Source: DAONFI01 sp035403485
GTDB lineage: Bacteria > Planctomycetota > Phycisphaerae > SM23-33
Reading direction: 5' to 3'
Length of the DNA: 28,718 nucleotides
NCBI GenBank assembly: GCA_964536835.1
Contig: CAZIAZ010000038.1
Location: 1 to 28,718, forward strand
In this document: in pieces, positions 7,682 to 15,287 of the stretch
Position numbering within the stretch: the first letter of the stretch is position 1
Layout: each line of letters opens with the position of its first letter
Translations under genes and position numbers: made by a program
The notes under the pieces: model-generated
Seen by the model: the letters and a program-made list of their open reading frames with translations, nothing else
What the model was told of the DNA's origin: nothing
The model's database searches: none

Positions 7682-8836
7682 TTATTCCAGATAGTTTGCG
7701 CCGTCGGCGGCACGGGTTGCGAATATCGGACAGCGGCGTGCGAATTTTTTCTCGAAACCATCCTGTATGCATTTCGTAACGGCGTCGGCACGGGAAGCCT
7801 CAGCCAGCACAATAGCACAGCCGCCGAATCCACCGCCCGTCATTCTTGCACCAAACACGCCGTCGCATCCGCCAGCTAACTCTACAATAATATCCAGCTC
7901 CTCACAACTGACCTCATAATCGTCGCGCAGCGATTCGTGCGAGCCGTACATCAGCCGGCCGAACCGCTTAATGTCATCAGCCTGGAGAGCCTTTACTGCA
8001 TCGACGGTGCGCGCTATCTCCGTAACCGCGTGGCGTGCACGGCAAAATTGCGTCTCACTTATTCTGCCGGCGTCAAATGCGTCTTCAAGCATGGGCATCG
8101 TAGCATCGCGGAGTGTGTTGACGTCAAGGATTGCAGCGGTTTCTTCACAGCATTTGCGGCGAGCGGCATATCCGCCGTCGTTAAGCGAGTGCTTTACCTG
8201 GGTATCGCAAACCAGCAGGGTCACATCGGTATTTTCAAAAGGTATGAGTTTTGTCGAAAAATCACGGCAGTCCAGCAATAGTGCGCGGTCTTTACGGCCT
8301 AAGACGGAAATGGCCTGATCCATAATGCCGCACGGCGTACCGGCATATTCATGTTCAGCCTGCCGGCAAAGCTCCGCAAGGGCTATCCCGCCGATTTCAC
8401 CCCGCTTTTCCGCGGCAGCCATCAGTACAAGCGCGGCAGCCACCTCAAGCGACGCCGACGAACTCAGGCCTGAGCCTATGGGCACACTGCTAGTAAAAAG
8501 TACATTACAGCCTTCCGGCTCAATGCCCTGCCGCATCAAACCTGCTAACACGCCTTTTGGATAGTTAGCCCATCGCGGCTCGCCTGGCGAAAGTTCGCCG
8601 CAGAGGTCTATTTCGCAAACCGCCTGCTGCTGCATCGACCTGAACACTATCCGGCCGTCGTCACGTGGCGACCAGGCAGCTGCCGTGCGAAGCTCTATGG
8701 CTATCGGCAGTACGAATCCGCCGTTATAGTCCGTGTGTTCGCCGATAAGATTCACCCTGCCCGGTGCAGCCGCAATTCCAGTTGGCCGACAGCCAAACGT
8801 TTTGCCGAACTCGCTCTTTAATTCGCCGATTTCCAT
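7682..8836 (-). CDS. galK: Galactokinase
   Basis: A GHMP-family kinase that phosphorylates galactose at C1 with ATP, the entry step of the Leloir pathway. The galactokinase signature PGRVNLIGEHTDYNGG begins at residue 32 of the longest reading, the ATP loop PIGSGLSSSAS is at 126-136, the catalytic Asp lies in GIMDQ (residue 180), and GGGFGG is at 341-346. The longest frame starts at a GTG (8857, 391 residues). I prefer the ATG at 8836 (384 residues), which gives the usual short lead into the fold. Neither has a Shine-Dalgarno. galT and galE are not adjacent. A 32-residue membrane peptide is encoded just upstream. Confidence 0.93.
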   Translation of the reverse strand: MEIGELKSEFGKTFGCRPTGIAAAPGRVNLIGEHTDYNGGFVLPIAIELRTAAAWSPRDDGRIVFRSMQQQAVCEIDLCGELSPGEPRWANYPKGVLAGLMRQGIEPEGCNVLFTSSVPIGSGLSSSASLEVAAALVLMAAAEKRGEIGGIALAELCRQAEHEYAGTPCGIMDQAISVLGRKDRALLLDCRDFSTKLIPFENTDVTLLVCDTQVKHSLNDGGYAARRKCCEETAAILDVNTLRDATMPMLEDAFDAGRISETQFCRARHAVTEIARTVDAVKALQADDIKRFGRLMYGSHESLRDDYEVSCEELDIIVELAGGCDGVFGARMTGGGFGGCAIVLAEASRADAVTKCIQDGFEKKFARRCPIFATRAADGANYLE

Positions 8837-8844
8837 GGCCGCCG

Positions 8845-8873
8845 AAGGTATCCGCACAAAACGTGCTTGTCAA
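8845..8873 (-). promoter_or_regulatory. Possible galK promoter
   Basis: On the minus strand a perfect TTGACA (8868-8873) is followed, after 17 bases, by TACCTT (8845-8850, 4/6 to consensus). It would place transcription start next to the ATG at 8836. The weak -10 makes this tentative. Confidence 0.3.
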
Positions 8874-8911
8874 GAAAAACCGGCTAAAAGCCACACGCTC
8901 GCATTTTTTAT

Positions 8912-9010
8912 TCACAAAAGAAACCAAGCGGACGAAATCAGCAGAATCACCCCTAAAAGAATCGTAAATACCTCGGAGATATCCCAGAGAATTGAATGAT
9001 GTCCTATCAT
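8912..9010 (-). CDS. 32-residue single-pass membrane peptide
   Basis: A short gene found by reading the minus strand of the 8858-9276 gap. ATG at 9010 is preceded by GGGAGGT with 7-8 bases spacing, the strongest Shine-Dalgarno in the neighbourhood. It encodes MIGHHSILWDISEVF followed by a hydrophobic stretch (TILLGVILLISSAWFLL) and a TGA at 8912-8914. The N-terminus has polar and acidic residues and the C-terminus ends inside the membrane segment. It resembles in kind the small accessory peptides that accompany transporters, but I recognise no family. galK begins 75 bases downstream on the same strand. It could be an unannotated small membrane protein or, less likely, a leader peptide for galK. 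Confidence 0.55.
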   Translation of the reverse strand: MIGHHSILWDISEVFTILLGVILLISSAWFLL

Positions 9011-9185
9011 CTCAAGTACCTCCCAAAAATGTCACCATTGTTTTTATCGACATTTTTGTAACTTCGTAATAACTGGCACTTGTAATTTTTATTAAATAAA
9101 CTTATTATTCTCCGGAAGCTGTTTCAACGCCTGCTTTCGTCGCGAGGCTGATAAATTTAGAGGCCAGCCGCAGCAGAAACAAGAT

Positions 9186-9214
9186 TTGACAACAGCGCAT
9201 CTGCTCCAAATAAA
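9186..9214 (+). promoter_or_regulatory. Probable rex promoter
   Basis: Perfect TTGACA (9186-9191), 17-base spacer, AATAAA (9209-9214, 4/6). A leader of about 55 bases follows, carrying a small GAGG/CCTC hairpin and then AGGAGG before the rex ATG. No Rex-type operator (TTGTGAA dyad) was seen in this leader. The remainder of 9011-9276 is AT-rich with no gene. Confidence 0.5.
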
Positions 9215-9276
9215 TGGATTGGTTTTTGACTTTTTGAGGCCGGGCCTCAGCCGGCTTCGTCAGGAGGCATAAAAGC

Positions 9277-9915
9277 ATGCAGCCGCGAATACCTGTTCCG
9301 ACGATTCGCCGGTTGCCAGGTTATCTTCGCCTGTTGCGCGAAGCAGCTGCATCGCGCATGGACTTCATCAGCGGCACATACCTGGCCAACGAACTCAACC
9401 TTGAGCCGATACAGGTCAGAAAAGACCTGGCGATAACCGGCGTAGCAGGCAAACCCCGAACGGGTTTTGCAGTCCGTGAGCTAATTAATGCAATAGAATC
9501 CCTGCTCGGCTGGAGCAATACGCACGATGCTTTTCTGGCGGGTGTAGGGTCGCTTGGGATAGCGTTGATGGGGTATGGAGGCTTTCGCGAGTATGGCCTG
9601 GAAATAGTGGCAGGCTTCGATATAGACAAAAACAAAATCGGCAAAACATTTCACGGCAAAAAAGTTTTCGCCATGGAAAAATTAGCCGACCTCGTTCAGC
9701 GGCTGGGCATATGCACATGCATTCTGACAGTGCCGGCATCGGCGGCACAGGCTGTAACGGACAGGCTCATCGCAGCCGGCATAATCGGCATATGGAACTT
9801 TACGCCGGCTAAATTGCAGACGCCCGACAATGTGATAGTGGAAAAAGTTGACCTGGCAGCCAGCCTGGCTGTGCTGAGCAGTAAACTCCAGGCCCGTCAG
9901 GCAAAACTTATCTGA
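9277..9915 (+). CDS. rex: Redox-sensing transcriptional repressor Rex
   Basis: A 212-residue Rex repressor. An N-terminal winged-helix domain spans about residues 8-75 (RRLPGYLRLLRE; the family LNLEPIQVRKDLAITG element at 40-55). A Rossmann domain follows, with the dinucleotide loop GVGSLG at 89-94 and the acidic strand end FDIDKNKIG at 114-122 that selects NADH/NAD+. The C-terminal domain-swapped helix is present. Rex represses fermentative and respiratory genes when NADH/NAD+ is low. It has a clear AGGAGG ribosome site. It is monocistronic and convergent with a small unknown gene, so nothing adjacent shows its regulon. Confidence 0.95.
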   Translation: MQPRIPVPTIRRLPGYLRLLREAAASRMDFISGTYLANELNLEPIQVRKDLAITGVAGKPRTGFAVRELINAIESLLGWSNTHDAFLAGVGSLGIALMGYGGFREYGLEIVAGFDIDKNKIGKTFHGKKVFAMEKLADLVQRLGICTCILTVPASAAQAVTDRLIAAGIIGIWNFTPAKLQTPDNVIVEKVDLAASLAVLSSKLQARQAKLI

Positions 9916-9926
9916 TATTTGCCTGG

Positions 9927-9954
9927 AAAAAAAAGGCCGGGGAGCGTACCGGCC
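9927..9954 (-). terminator. Rho-independent terminator of the small gene
   Basis: On the minus strand GGCCGG, an 8-base loop and CCGGCC are followed by eight T (A-run 9927-9934 on plus). It lies 10 bases past the stop of the 65-residue gene at 9965. Orientation fits that gene and not rex. Confidence 0.85.
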
Positions 9955-9964
9955 CGCGGACACC

Positions 9965-10162
9965 TCAGAACAGTTCAGTTCTGAGAGCCTTCAATGCGGT
10001 GAGCATCATGATAAAATGGCCGAAAGCATCGGCTTCATCGCCGGAATGCATCATTTTATCCATGTGCCCGACGGCAGCCTCAAGCTCGCGCTGGGCCAGC
10101 GTGGACAGCATCATTCCGGTTTCATCGGACGCACCCGCATCGCTTTGAAAAGTCTTACACAT
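9965..10162 (-). CDS. Small helical protein of unknown function (65 aa)
   Basis: A 65-residue protein with no recognised family. I chose the ATG at 10162 (MCKTFQSDAG) over the upstream one at 10195 because GGAG sits 8 bases before it. The sequence is acidic, Met- and His-rich (VGHMDKMMHSGDEADAFGHF), and predicted largely helical, with a hydrophobic C-terminal helix (IMMLTALKALRTELF). His/Met clustering could suggest metal binding, but that is only an inference. It has its own terminator, a hairpin-forming 15-base inverted repeat just upstream, and converges on rex. The tidy start, ribosome site and terminator argue that it is a real gene. Confidence 0.65.
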   Translation of the reverse strand: MCKTFQSDAGASDETGMMLSTLAQRELEAAVGHMDKMMHSGDEADAFGHFIMMLTALKALRTELF

Positions 10163-10179
10163 TACACCGCTCCTGTAAC

Positions 10180-10194
10180 TGCGGAACTTCCGCA
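10180..10194 (-). promoter_or_regulatory. 15-bp inverted repeat upstream of the 65-aa gene
   Basis: TGCGGAA-C-TTCCGCA (plus strand) is a perfect 7+1+7 dyad located 18 bases before the start codon and upstream of its ribosome site. It could be an operator or a 5' leader hairpin. Confidence 0.5.
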
Positions 10195-10238
10195 AGGTGG
10201 TCGTATGTCAGAGCAGTTCCTGAAAATTACGAAAGATT

Positions 10239-10316
10239 TAGAACCTATCCCAAAAACCTTGGCTACCCGCAAAATTGTTCGATTTCGGCGACGCCCATGT
10301 TTGGGGATAGGTTTTA
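10239..10316. mobile_element. 78-bp shortened copy of the TA-flanked inverted-repeat element
   Basis: It starts TAGAACCTATCCCAAAAACC and ends GGGGATAGGTTTTA, with TA at both borders. The outer arms pair with few mismatches. Compared with the 172-bp copy it lacks about 94 internal bases, consistent with an internal deletion between similar CCTTG(G/C) sequences. It sits between the rplU terminator, whose T-run it abuts, and the 65-aa gene. Confidence 0.75.
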
Positions 10317-10317
10317 T

Positions 10318-10350
10318 AAAAAAAGCCCGCCGTATCTGAACACAGCGAGC
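10318..10350 (-). terminator. Rho-independent terminator of rplU
   Basis: On the minus strand GCTCGC and GCGGGC form a 6-bp stem (one G-U pair) around a 14-base loop, followed by seven T. It lies 48 bases beyond the rplU stop and directly abuts the repeat element. Confidence 0.75.
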
Positions 10351-10398
10351 TTGATAGTTCTGAATTCATCAGGGCTGCAGCCCCGACATATCTGCCGG

Positions 10399-10716
10399 TT
10401 ACGCCTTGATTTTCGTAACGCGGATGCGGATATATTTCTGACGATGGCCGGTCTTGCGGCGAGAGGCTTTCCTGCGACGAAGATGATAGTGATACACCTT
10501 TTCGCCCTTTAAACATGGGTCGACTATTTCAGCTTCAACGGTTGCGCCGTTCACGAACGGCGTGCCGACCCTTGTGCCCTTGTCGTCACTGACGAGAAGT
10601 ACCCGCTCGAATTTCAATTCCTTCTCATCTTCCGCCAGTTCCCGCAGGTCAACTTCCAATACGTCGCCTTCGCTTACGCGAAACTGTTGGCCGCTGTCTT
10701 CTATCACTGCGTACAC
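10399..10716 (-). CDS. rplU: 50S ribosomal protein L21
   Basis: A 105-residue L21 with the canonical opening MYAVIEDSGQQFRVSEGD and the basic C-terminal block KVYHYHLRRRKASRRKTGHRQ that binds 23S rRNA. AAGGAG precedes the ATG. In most bacteria rplU is followed by rpmA (L27) and often obg. Here the gene ends in its own terminator and is followed by a repeat element and an unrelated small gene, so rpmA must lie elsewhere. A strong promoter lies upstream. Confidence 0.97.
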   Translation of the reverse strand: MYAVIEDSGQQFRVSEGDVLEVDLRELAEDEKELKFERVLLVSDDKGTRVGTPFVNGATVEAEIVDPCLKGEKVYHYHLRRRKASRRKTGHRQKYIRIRVTKIKA

Positions 10717-10788
10717 TTGTATCTCCTTGCATTACATGCAGTTAAAGTCGCACATTCATCCATCGTCCTTCGGCTGGAAGGAGCGGTA

Positions 10789-10816
10789 ATTATCGTCAAC
10801 AGCCTTTAATTGTCAA
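10789..10816 (-). promoter_or_regulatory. rplU promoter
   Basis: Minus strand TTGACA (10811-10816), 16-base spacer, GATAAT (10789-10794). The ~65-base leader that follows contains a TCCTTC/GAAGGA hairpin (10766-10782) close to the expected 5' end, which might stabilise or regulate the message. Confidence 0.65.
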
Positions 10817-10918
10817 GAATTATTTGCCTTTTCAATAAAAAAGTTGCAAAAACGTCAGCCGCCGGCTATTGACTCCACGACAGGGCTGCGCGGCATGTCG
10901 TTAATTTCAGAATCCACG

Positions 10919-11914
10919 TTACTGCCTGTACAGTTTTACAACGTTATCAGCCACTTCGGCGATGCGCCGCCGCAGTTCCGGCGGGTCAACGACCTTTACC
11001 TGGTCGCCGTAGCCCATGACCCACCAGCTTATTTCGTTAATTCCGTCCACATCGGCAAAAAATTCAAGTGAGCCGTCGTTATTCCGCCGCACTTCCTGCG
11101 TGCGATGCCATCTGACCTCCGCCACATTGCCAGCCACTTTCGGCGAGAAATGCAGATGCACGCGGTAAATCTTTCCTTCCGGTATCATCGACCACGCCAT
11201 GCCGAAATAATTTTCCAGCTCGTTTTTTCTGACGTTTTTGAACGTCCTGCGTCGCAATTCCAGGTCATGTATGCGTATGAGCTTATACGTCCGCAATGCT
11301 TTTTCCGCCGGCGACCAGGCCAGCAGATACCATGCGCGATGTATGAACATCAATCGCAGCGGATGCACTAAGACGCTTATTCGACGGCCTTCGTAAAAAC
11401 TTTCGTAGTTCAACCGGCATTCGAAGCGTTTGATTATGGCCCGGCTGAGAAGATCGAAATTTTCGTCGGCTTCGTCATGCGATGCCATCGGCCCAAGATG
11501 CACGCTCAGGGAATTCATGATGCTGCCGACGTATTCCCGCACCGACACGGGCAATACGCCCTCAATTTTGGCTGCAGCCTTAGCCCCTTCAGACAACAGC
11601 GGCAGCGACGACTCCTGCCGCAGATTAGTGGCCATTACCAGCAACGACAGCGCTTCGCCGAGCGTGAGATTCAACGGCTGAAGAAAAAAATGCGGGCTTA
11701 TCCGAAAGCCCTTCGTTTCCAGGTCGAAATAATACGGTATGCGTGCGAGTTCCAGAGAATTCAGGTCGCGAAAAACGGTACGGCGGCTGATGCACAGTTC
11801 ACGGGCAAGTTCCGCGGCGGAATAACTTCTGCCGCTCTGCAGCAGCGTTATTATGTGCAGCAGGCGATAAACCCTGCTGATTTTCATCCGCTCGGTTCTG
11901 CCTATGTTTTTCAT
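10919..11914 (-). CDS. WYL-domain transcriptional regulator
   Basis: A 331-residue regulator. An N-terminal HTH_11 winged helix is at about residues 12-72 (SAAELARELCISRRTVFRDL at 32-51), followed by a WYL domain with the naming motif RAWYLLAW (WYL at 195-197) and a C-terminal WCX-like extension. WYL proteins sense small ligands or nucleic-acid signals and control varied genes. Its start codon is only 4 bases after the cstA stop, so the two are one transcript. The regulator may tune carbon-starvation uptake, but that is inferred from position only. The 202-base gap to rplU holds the rplU promoter and no gene. Confidence 0.88.
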   Translation of the reverse strand: MKNIGRTERMKISRVYRLLHIITLLQSGRSYSAAELARELCISRRTVFRDLNSLELARIPYYFDLETKGFRISPHFFLQPLNLTLGEALSLLVMATNLRQESSLPLLSEGAKAAAKIEGVLPVSVREYVGSIMNSLSVHLGPMASHDEADENFDLLSRAIIKRFECRLNYESFYEGRRISVLVHPLRLMFIHRAWYLLAWSPAEKALRTYKLIRIHDLELRRRTFKNVRKNELENYFGMAWSMIPEGKIYRVHLHFSPKVAGNVAEVRWHRTQEVRRNNDGSLEFFADVDGINEISWWVMGYGDQVKVVDPPELRRRIAEVADNVVKLYRQ

Positions 11915-11918
11915 CGGT

Positions 11919-13781
11919 TCATCCTTCCGGCCGCTGTCGTTTTATCGCCGCATACGTAATTCCGGCTTCGACAAGCAGCCACGCCGTCAAGGCCATCGAC
12001 GCAATGCCGAAGCCTACCAGCAGGTAATTCTTTTCCATCAGCCAGCCGCCGTCGCTGAAGATATTCCAACACATTGCCCACGCCGGCAGAACAACCATCA
12101 ATATCAACGGTATTACCACAAACCACGGATTAATGCGACGGCGCAGGAGATATATCGCCACCAGCACGAATCCAAGGCCGGCGAGTATCTGGTTGCATGC
12201 GCCGAATATCGGCCAGAGCAGCATGCCGCCGCTGCCGGGCTTGGGGCCGGCAAACACAGCTATGCCAAGACTGCTCAGAACCGCTATCGACGTGGCCACA
12301 TATTTGTTTGAAATCGGCGGAAAATGAATCGCCGCGCCAAGTTCCTGAATGACGTAACGGTCCAGCCGCGTAGCCGTATCTATGGTAGTCGCCGCAAAAC
12401 ACGCCACCAGCGTGGCAAATAACGAAATGGCCACCTCCACAGGAATGCCGATACTTCTCAGAAAGTTGGACGCGCCTTCGACGAAAGCCTCCAACTGCTG
12501 CTGCATTTTCATGCCGCCCCAGCCGCCCGTCACGACGGTTCTGCCGGAAGCGTCAACTTTTTTGTGAATGCTCGCGTCATACATGGTCATCCATGCCTGG
12601 CGATTTTTTATCACGTTGCCGCCGGCATCCGTAATCATGGTGTATTTTACAACGCCGTTTTTGTCGACGTTCCTGTCCCACAATCCCATGCCGGTGCCAG
12701 CCGTGCAGGCTAAAATGACGACCACGGCAAGTGCCCCTTCAAGCAGCATCCCGCCATAGCCGACAGGCAGCGCATCGTACTCGTTATCCAACTGTTTCGC
12801 ACTCGTGCCGCTTGAGACCAGTGAATGAAATCCGCTGACGGCGCCGCAAGCGACGGTTATGAACAGGAACGGCCATATCGGCGGAGCATCTTCCGGAATA
12901 ATCTTCGCTATCGCAGGAGCGGACGCCGTTATGTCAGCTCCGCCGAACAGCGACGCGGCAAACACACCCACAATCGACAGTCCCAGTGCCACGAACAACT
13001 GGTTGGCGTTTATGAAATCTCGCGGCTGAAGCATCAGCCACACCGGCAGAATCGACGCAAGAAAACAATATATGAATAATATGACCGTCCAGATTACCAC
13101 CGCACTGTTGTAAGTGCCGCCGAGCGTCGGTATGCCGCACAGTTTCGCGAGGTCGACGGGCAATTTCGTGCCCAGCCAGATACAGAAATAAATCCCGACC
13201 AACGCTATCATGCTCGGTATAAAAACCCTGCCGTTGAATTTGTATACCCACAACCCCACGCAAACAGCCATCGGCAGCGATATCCACACCGGTATGACGC
13301 TTTCGGGAAAATAGGAAAATATCAGAGCGATGACCAGCCCGAAAACCGCCAGTACAAGCGTAAGAATCAACATAAGCAGTATCAGCAGAAGGATTCTCGC
13401 ACGCGGGGAAATCAGTTCGCCGGCAACTTCGCCGATGCTTCTGCCCCTGTGACGAAGGCTAAGCACGAGAGTACCGAAATCGTGCACCGCGCCTATGAAA
13501 ATGCTGCCCAGCACCACCCACAGAAGCGCAGGCAGCCAGCCCCAGAAGACGGCTATCGCCGGGCCCACTATCGGGCCTGTGCCGGCAATGCTCGTGAAAT
13601 GGTGGCCGAAAAGAATTATCCGCCGCGTCGGCACAAAATCATAACCGTCGTGAAATTTGTGGCTGGGCGTGATGCGATGGCGGTTAAGCCGGAAAATTTT
13701 GCCTCCCAGCCAACGGCCATAGGTATTGTAGGCAATTATGAATCCGAAAAAACTCAACACGGCAACTATCAACGTACTCAT
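11919..13781 (-). CDS. cstA: Carbon starvation protein A (CstA-type transporter)
   Basis: A 620-residue inner-membrane protein of the CstA family, which imports peptides and/or pyruvate. The conserved N-terminal block HHFTSIAGTGPIVGPAIAVF at about residue 61 and the following GAVHDFGTLVLSLRHRGRSI are diagnostic. About 15 hydrophobic segments follow, interrupted by a soluble loop near residues 370-420 (KNGVVKYTMITDAGGN region). Length is intermediate between E. coli CstA (about 700) and shorter Gram-positive members. GAAGGA lies 8 bases before the ATG. It is transcribed with the WYL regulator. The DUF368 gene lies upstream on the same strand beyond the scaffold gap. Confidence 0.95.
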   Translation of the reverse strand: MSTLIVAVLSFFGFIIAYNTYGRWLGGKIFRLNRHRITPSHKFHDGYDFVPTRRIILFGHHFTSIAGTGPIVGPAIAVFWGWLPALLWVVLGSIFIGAVHDFGTLVLSLRHRGRSIGEVAGELISPRARILLLILLMLILTLVLAVFGLVIALIFSYFPESVIPVWISLPMAVCVGLWVYKFNGRVFIPSMIALVGIYFCIWLGTKLPVDLAKLCGIPTLGGTYNSAVVIWTVILFIYCFLASILPVWLMLQPRDFINANQLFVALGLSIVGVFAASLFGGADITASAPAIAKIIPEDAPPIWPFLFITVACGAVSGFHSLVSSGTSAKQLDNEYDALPVGYGGMLLEGALAVVVILACTAGTGMGLWDRNVDKNGVVKYTMITDAGGNVIKNRQAWMTMYDASIHKKVDASGRTVVTGGWGGMKMQQQLEAFVEGASNFLRSIGIPVEVAISLFATLVACFAATTIDTATRLDRYVIQELGAAIHFPPISNKYVATSIAVLSSLGIAVFAGPKPGSGGMLLWPIFGACNQILAGLGFVLVAIYLLRRRINPWFVVIPLILMVVLPAWAMCWNIFSDGGWLMEKNYLLVGFGIASMALTAWLLVEAGITYAAIKRQRPEG

Positions 13782-13813
13782 TTACATATCCTTCTTCCGT
13801 TTAATTTAATTTT

Positions 13814-13859
13814 TCAAACTGACCGATTTAACGGTTTTCAGCATACTCGGTCACTTTGA
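13814..13859. repeat. Imperfect inverted repeat in the cstA leader
   Basis: TCAAACTGACCGA (13814-13826) and TCGGTCACTTTGA (13847-13859) pair over 13 bases with one mismatch around a 20-base loop, 33-78 bases upstream of cstA. No T-run follows on either strand, so it looks like an operator or leader structure rather than a terminator. The right arm starts exactly where the 55-base contig overlap starts, so the hairpin may have helped break the assembly. Confidence 0.5.
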
Positions 13860-14056
13860 GTTAATTTAAAAATTCATTCATCGGCACTTATTCGCGATAT
13901 GNNNNNNNNNNNNNNNNNNNNNNNNNNNNNNNNNNNNNNNNNNNNNNNNNNNNNNNNNNNNNNNNNNNNNNNNNNNNNNNNNNNNNNNNNNNNNNNNNNN
14001 NTCGGTCACTTTGAGTTAATTTAAAAATTCATTCATCGGCACTTATTCGCGATATG
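13847..14056. other. Scaffold gap with duplicated 55-bp contig ends
   Basis: Bases 13902-14001 are 100 N. The 55 bases before it (13847-13901) and the 55 after it (14002-14056) are identical, starting TCGGTCACTTTGAG and ending TTCGCGATATG. A fixed 100-N spacer with an exact end overlap is what an assembler leaves when two contigs share a k-mer but are not merged. The true sequence is therefore probably continuous with one copy. The duplicated segment contains the stop codon and last residues of the DUF368 gene. Confidence 0.85.
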
Positions 14057-15138
14057 ACAAATGTCGTAAAAAATCCGGCAAGGACAAGGCCTGCCGCGGC
14101 AAACGCCTGCCACATCGCAGGCTTGAAAAATTCAGTGGGATATTTGTCCTGCGGTATCGGCTTGCCGCTGACCGCCAGTGCAAGGCCGGCGGGATATTTC
14201 ACCTTTCTGCTGCCGTCCAGAACGAATATCTCCCTGTCTATCTCCACGACCATGTTGCCGTTGACGACGTCGCCGGATTGTATGACGATTACCTGCTCGC
14301 CCTTGAGCATGTCTCCATACTTCGGTACTACGCCCTGCTGAAACGGCCAAAGACCCATTACCGCACCGATAAGCAGTCCCATCAGTACGCCGAGAGTCGG
14401 TTTTTCAAATTTTGCCAACACCATTTTCAGGATGTTGCTTATGACGACTATTCCCAGAATCACTCCGAGAGTCATCGGCAGGATGTATTGGATAAAGGGT
14501 TCTTTCGCCGCCGCCAGTTCATGCGTCTTAAGGGCAATTTTGCATGCGTCTATCGCGCCGAGCACCGGCACATATACGCCCAGCAGCAGCAGCATGTAGC
14601 CGCCGGAGATGCCCGGCAGTATCATGGCGACTGCCCCTATAATTCCAGCCATGAATATGAATCCAAACCCCTCAGCCGAACATATCGCGCCGTGATTTTT
14701 TTGCTGATACCACGCAAGTACAGCCATGCATGCAAGGCCGACGGCTGCGCCTATCCAGAATCCCGCCCCTGCGCCGCCTTTGATCATTTTCCAAATCACC
14801 GGCACGCCGCCAAGCGTCAGGCCGATAAATATTGAGTACATCACCCAACGGCAGTCAACCACGAGGCCTTTGACCATCCCCGCAAAAACCACTATCGCAG
14901 CCGCAGCCGCTATTACAACACTCAAAAACAATACCATACTGCGCAAACGACAGCGGAATGTGGTCACTTCGGCGATGGCGTCGATAAAATCCTTATAAAT
15001 GCCGGCAGCCACAAGCATTGTACCGCCGCTTATCCCTGGCACAAGATTAGCCATGCCCATTAAAAAACCGCCGAAAACTCCCCTGCCAACCAGTTTCGGC
15101 ATACTATGATGCTTTTTTACGTCAGATTCAGAATTCAT
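14029..15138 (-). CDS. DUF368 membrane protein (polyprenyl-phosphate transporter family)
   Basis: A 369-residue polytopic membrane protein. The family's two repeated PGISGG motifs are visible: LVPGISGGTM near the start and ILPGISGGYM in the middle. DUF368 (PopT) proteins, with DedA proteins, were shown to return undecaprenyl phosphate across the membrane for reuse in wall and O-antigen synthesis. I start it at the ATG at 15138 (MNSESDVKKHH) with AAAGGA upstream, instead of the in-frame ATG at 15243, which adds 35 non-family residues. Unusually, about 60 polar residues (KGEQVIVIQSGDVVNGN region) interrupt the last membrane segments. The C-terminus lies in the duplicated contig end. It is divergent from larB. 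Confidence 0.88.
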   Translation of the reverse strand: MNSESDVKKHHSMPKLVGRGVFGGFLMGMANLVPGISGGTMLVAAGIYKDFIDAIAEVTTFRCRLRSMVLFLSVVIAAAAAIVVFAGMVKGLVVDCRWVMYSIFIGLTLGGVPVIWKMIKGGAGAGFWIGAAVGLACMAVLAWYQQKNHGAICSAEGFGFIFMAGIIGAVAMILPGISGGYMLLLLGVYVPVLGAIDACKIALKTHELAAAKEPFIQYILPMTLGVILGIVVISNILKMVLAKFEKPTLGVLMGLLIGAVMGLWPFQQGVVPKYGDMLKGEQVIVIQSGDVVNGNMVVEIDREIFVLDGSRKVKYPAGLALAVSGKPIPQDKYPTEFFKPAMWQAFAAAGLVLAGFFTTFVISRISADE

Positions 15139-15250
15139 ATATTTTCCTTTATTGGGGTTGTTTAATTTCCTTACAAACCTGAAATCATAGATTTTATGGG
15201 CTAAAAAACAAGAAAATTCACTCTCCGCAATCCAATCAGCCAAAAACTGC

Positions 15251-15280
15251 TTGATTCACTGCCTTTTTTTAGGGTATCTT
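15251..15280 (+). promoter_or_regulatory. Probable larB promoter, leaderless geometry
   Basis: TTGATT (15251-15256), 18-base spacer, TATCTT (15275-15280). The ATG at 15288 is 7 bases past the -10 box and has no Shine-Dalgarno, which favours it over the ATG at 15282. Confidence 0.45.
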
Positions 15281-15287
15281 TATGCGG

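Noticed and set aside
10372..10383. 12-base palindrome GGGCTGCAGCCC past the rplU stop
   Set aside because: No T-run and no spacing suggesting an operator; the real terminator is downstream of it.
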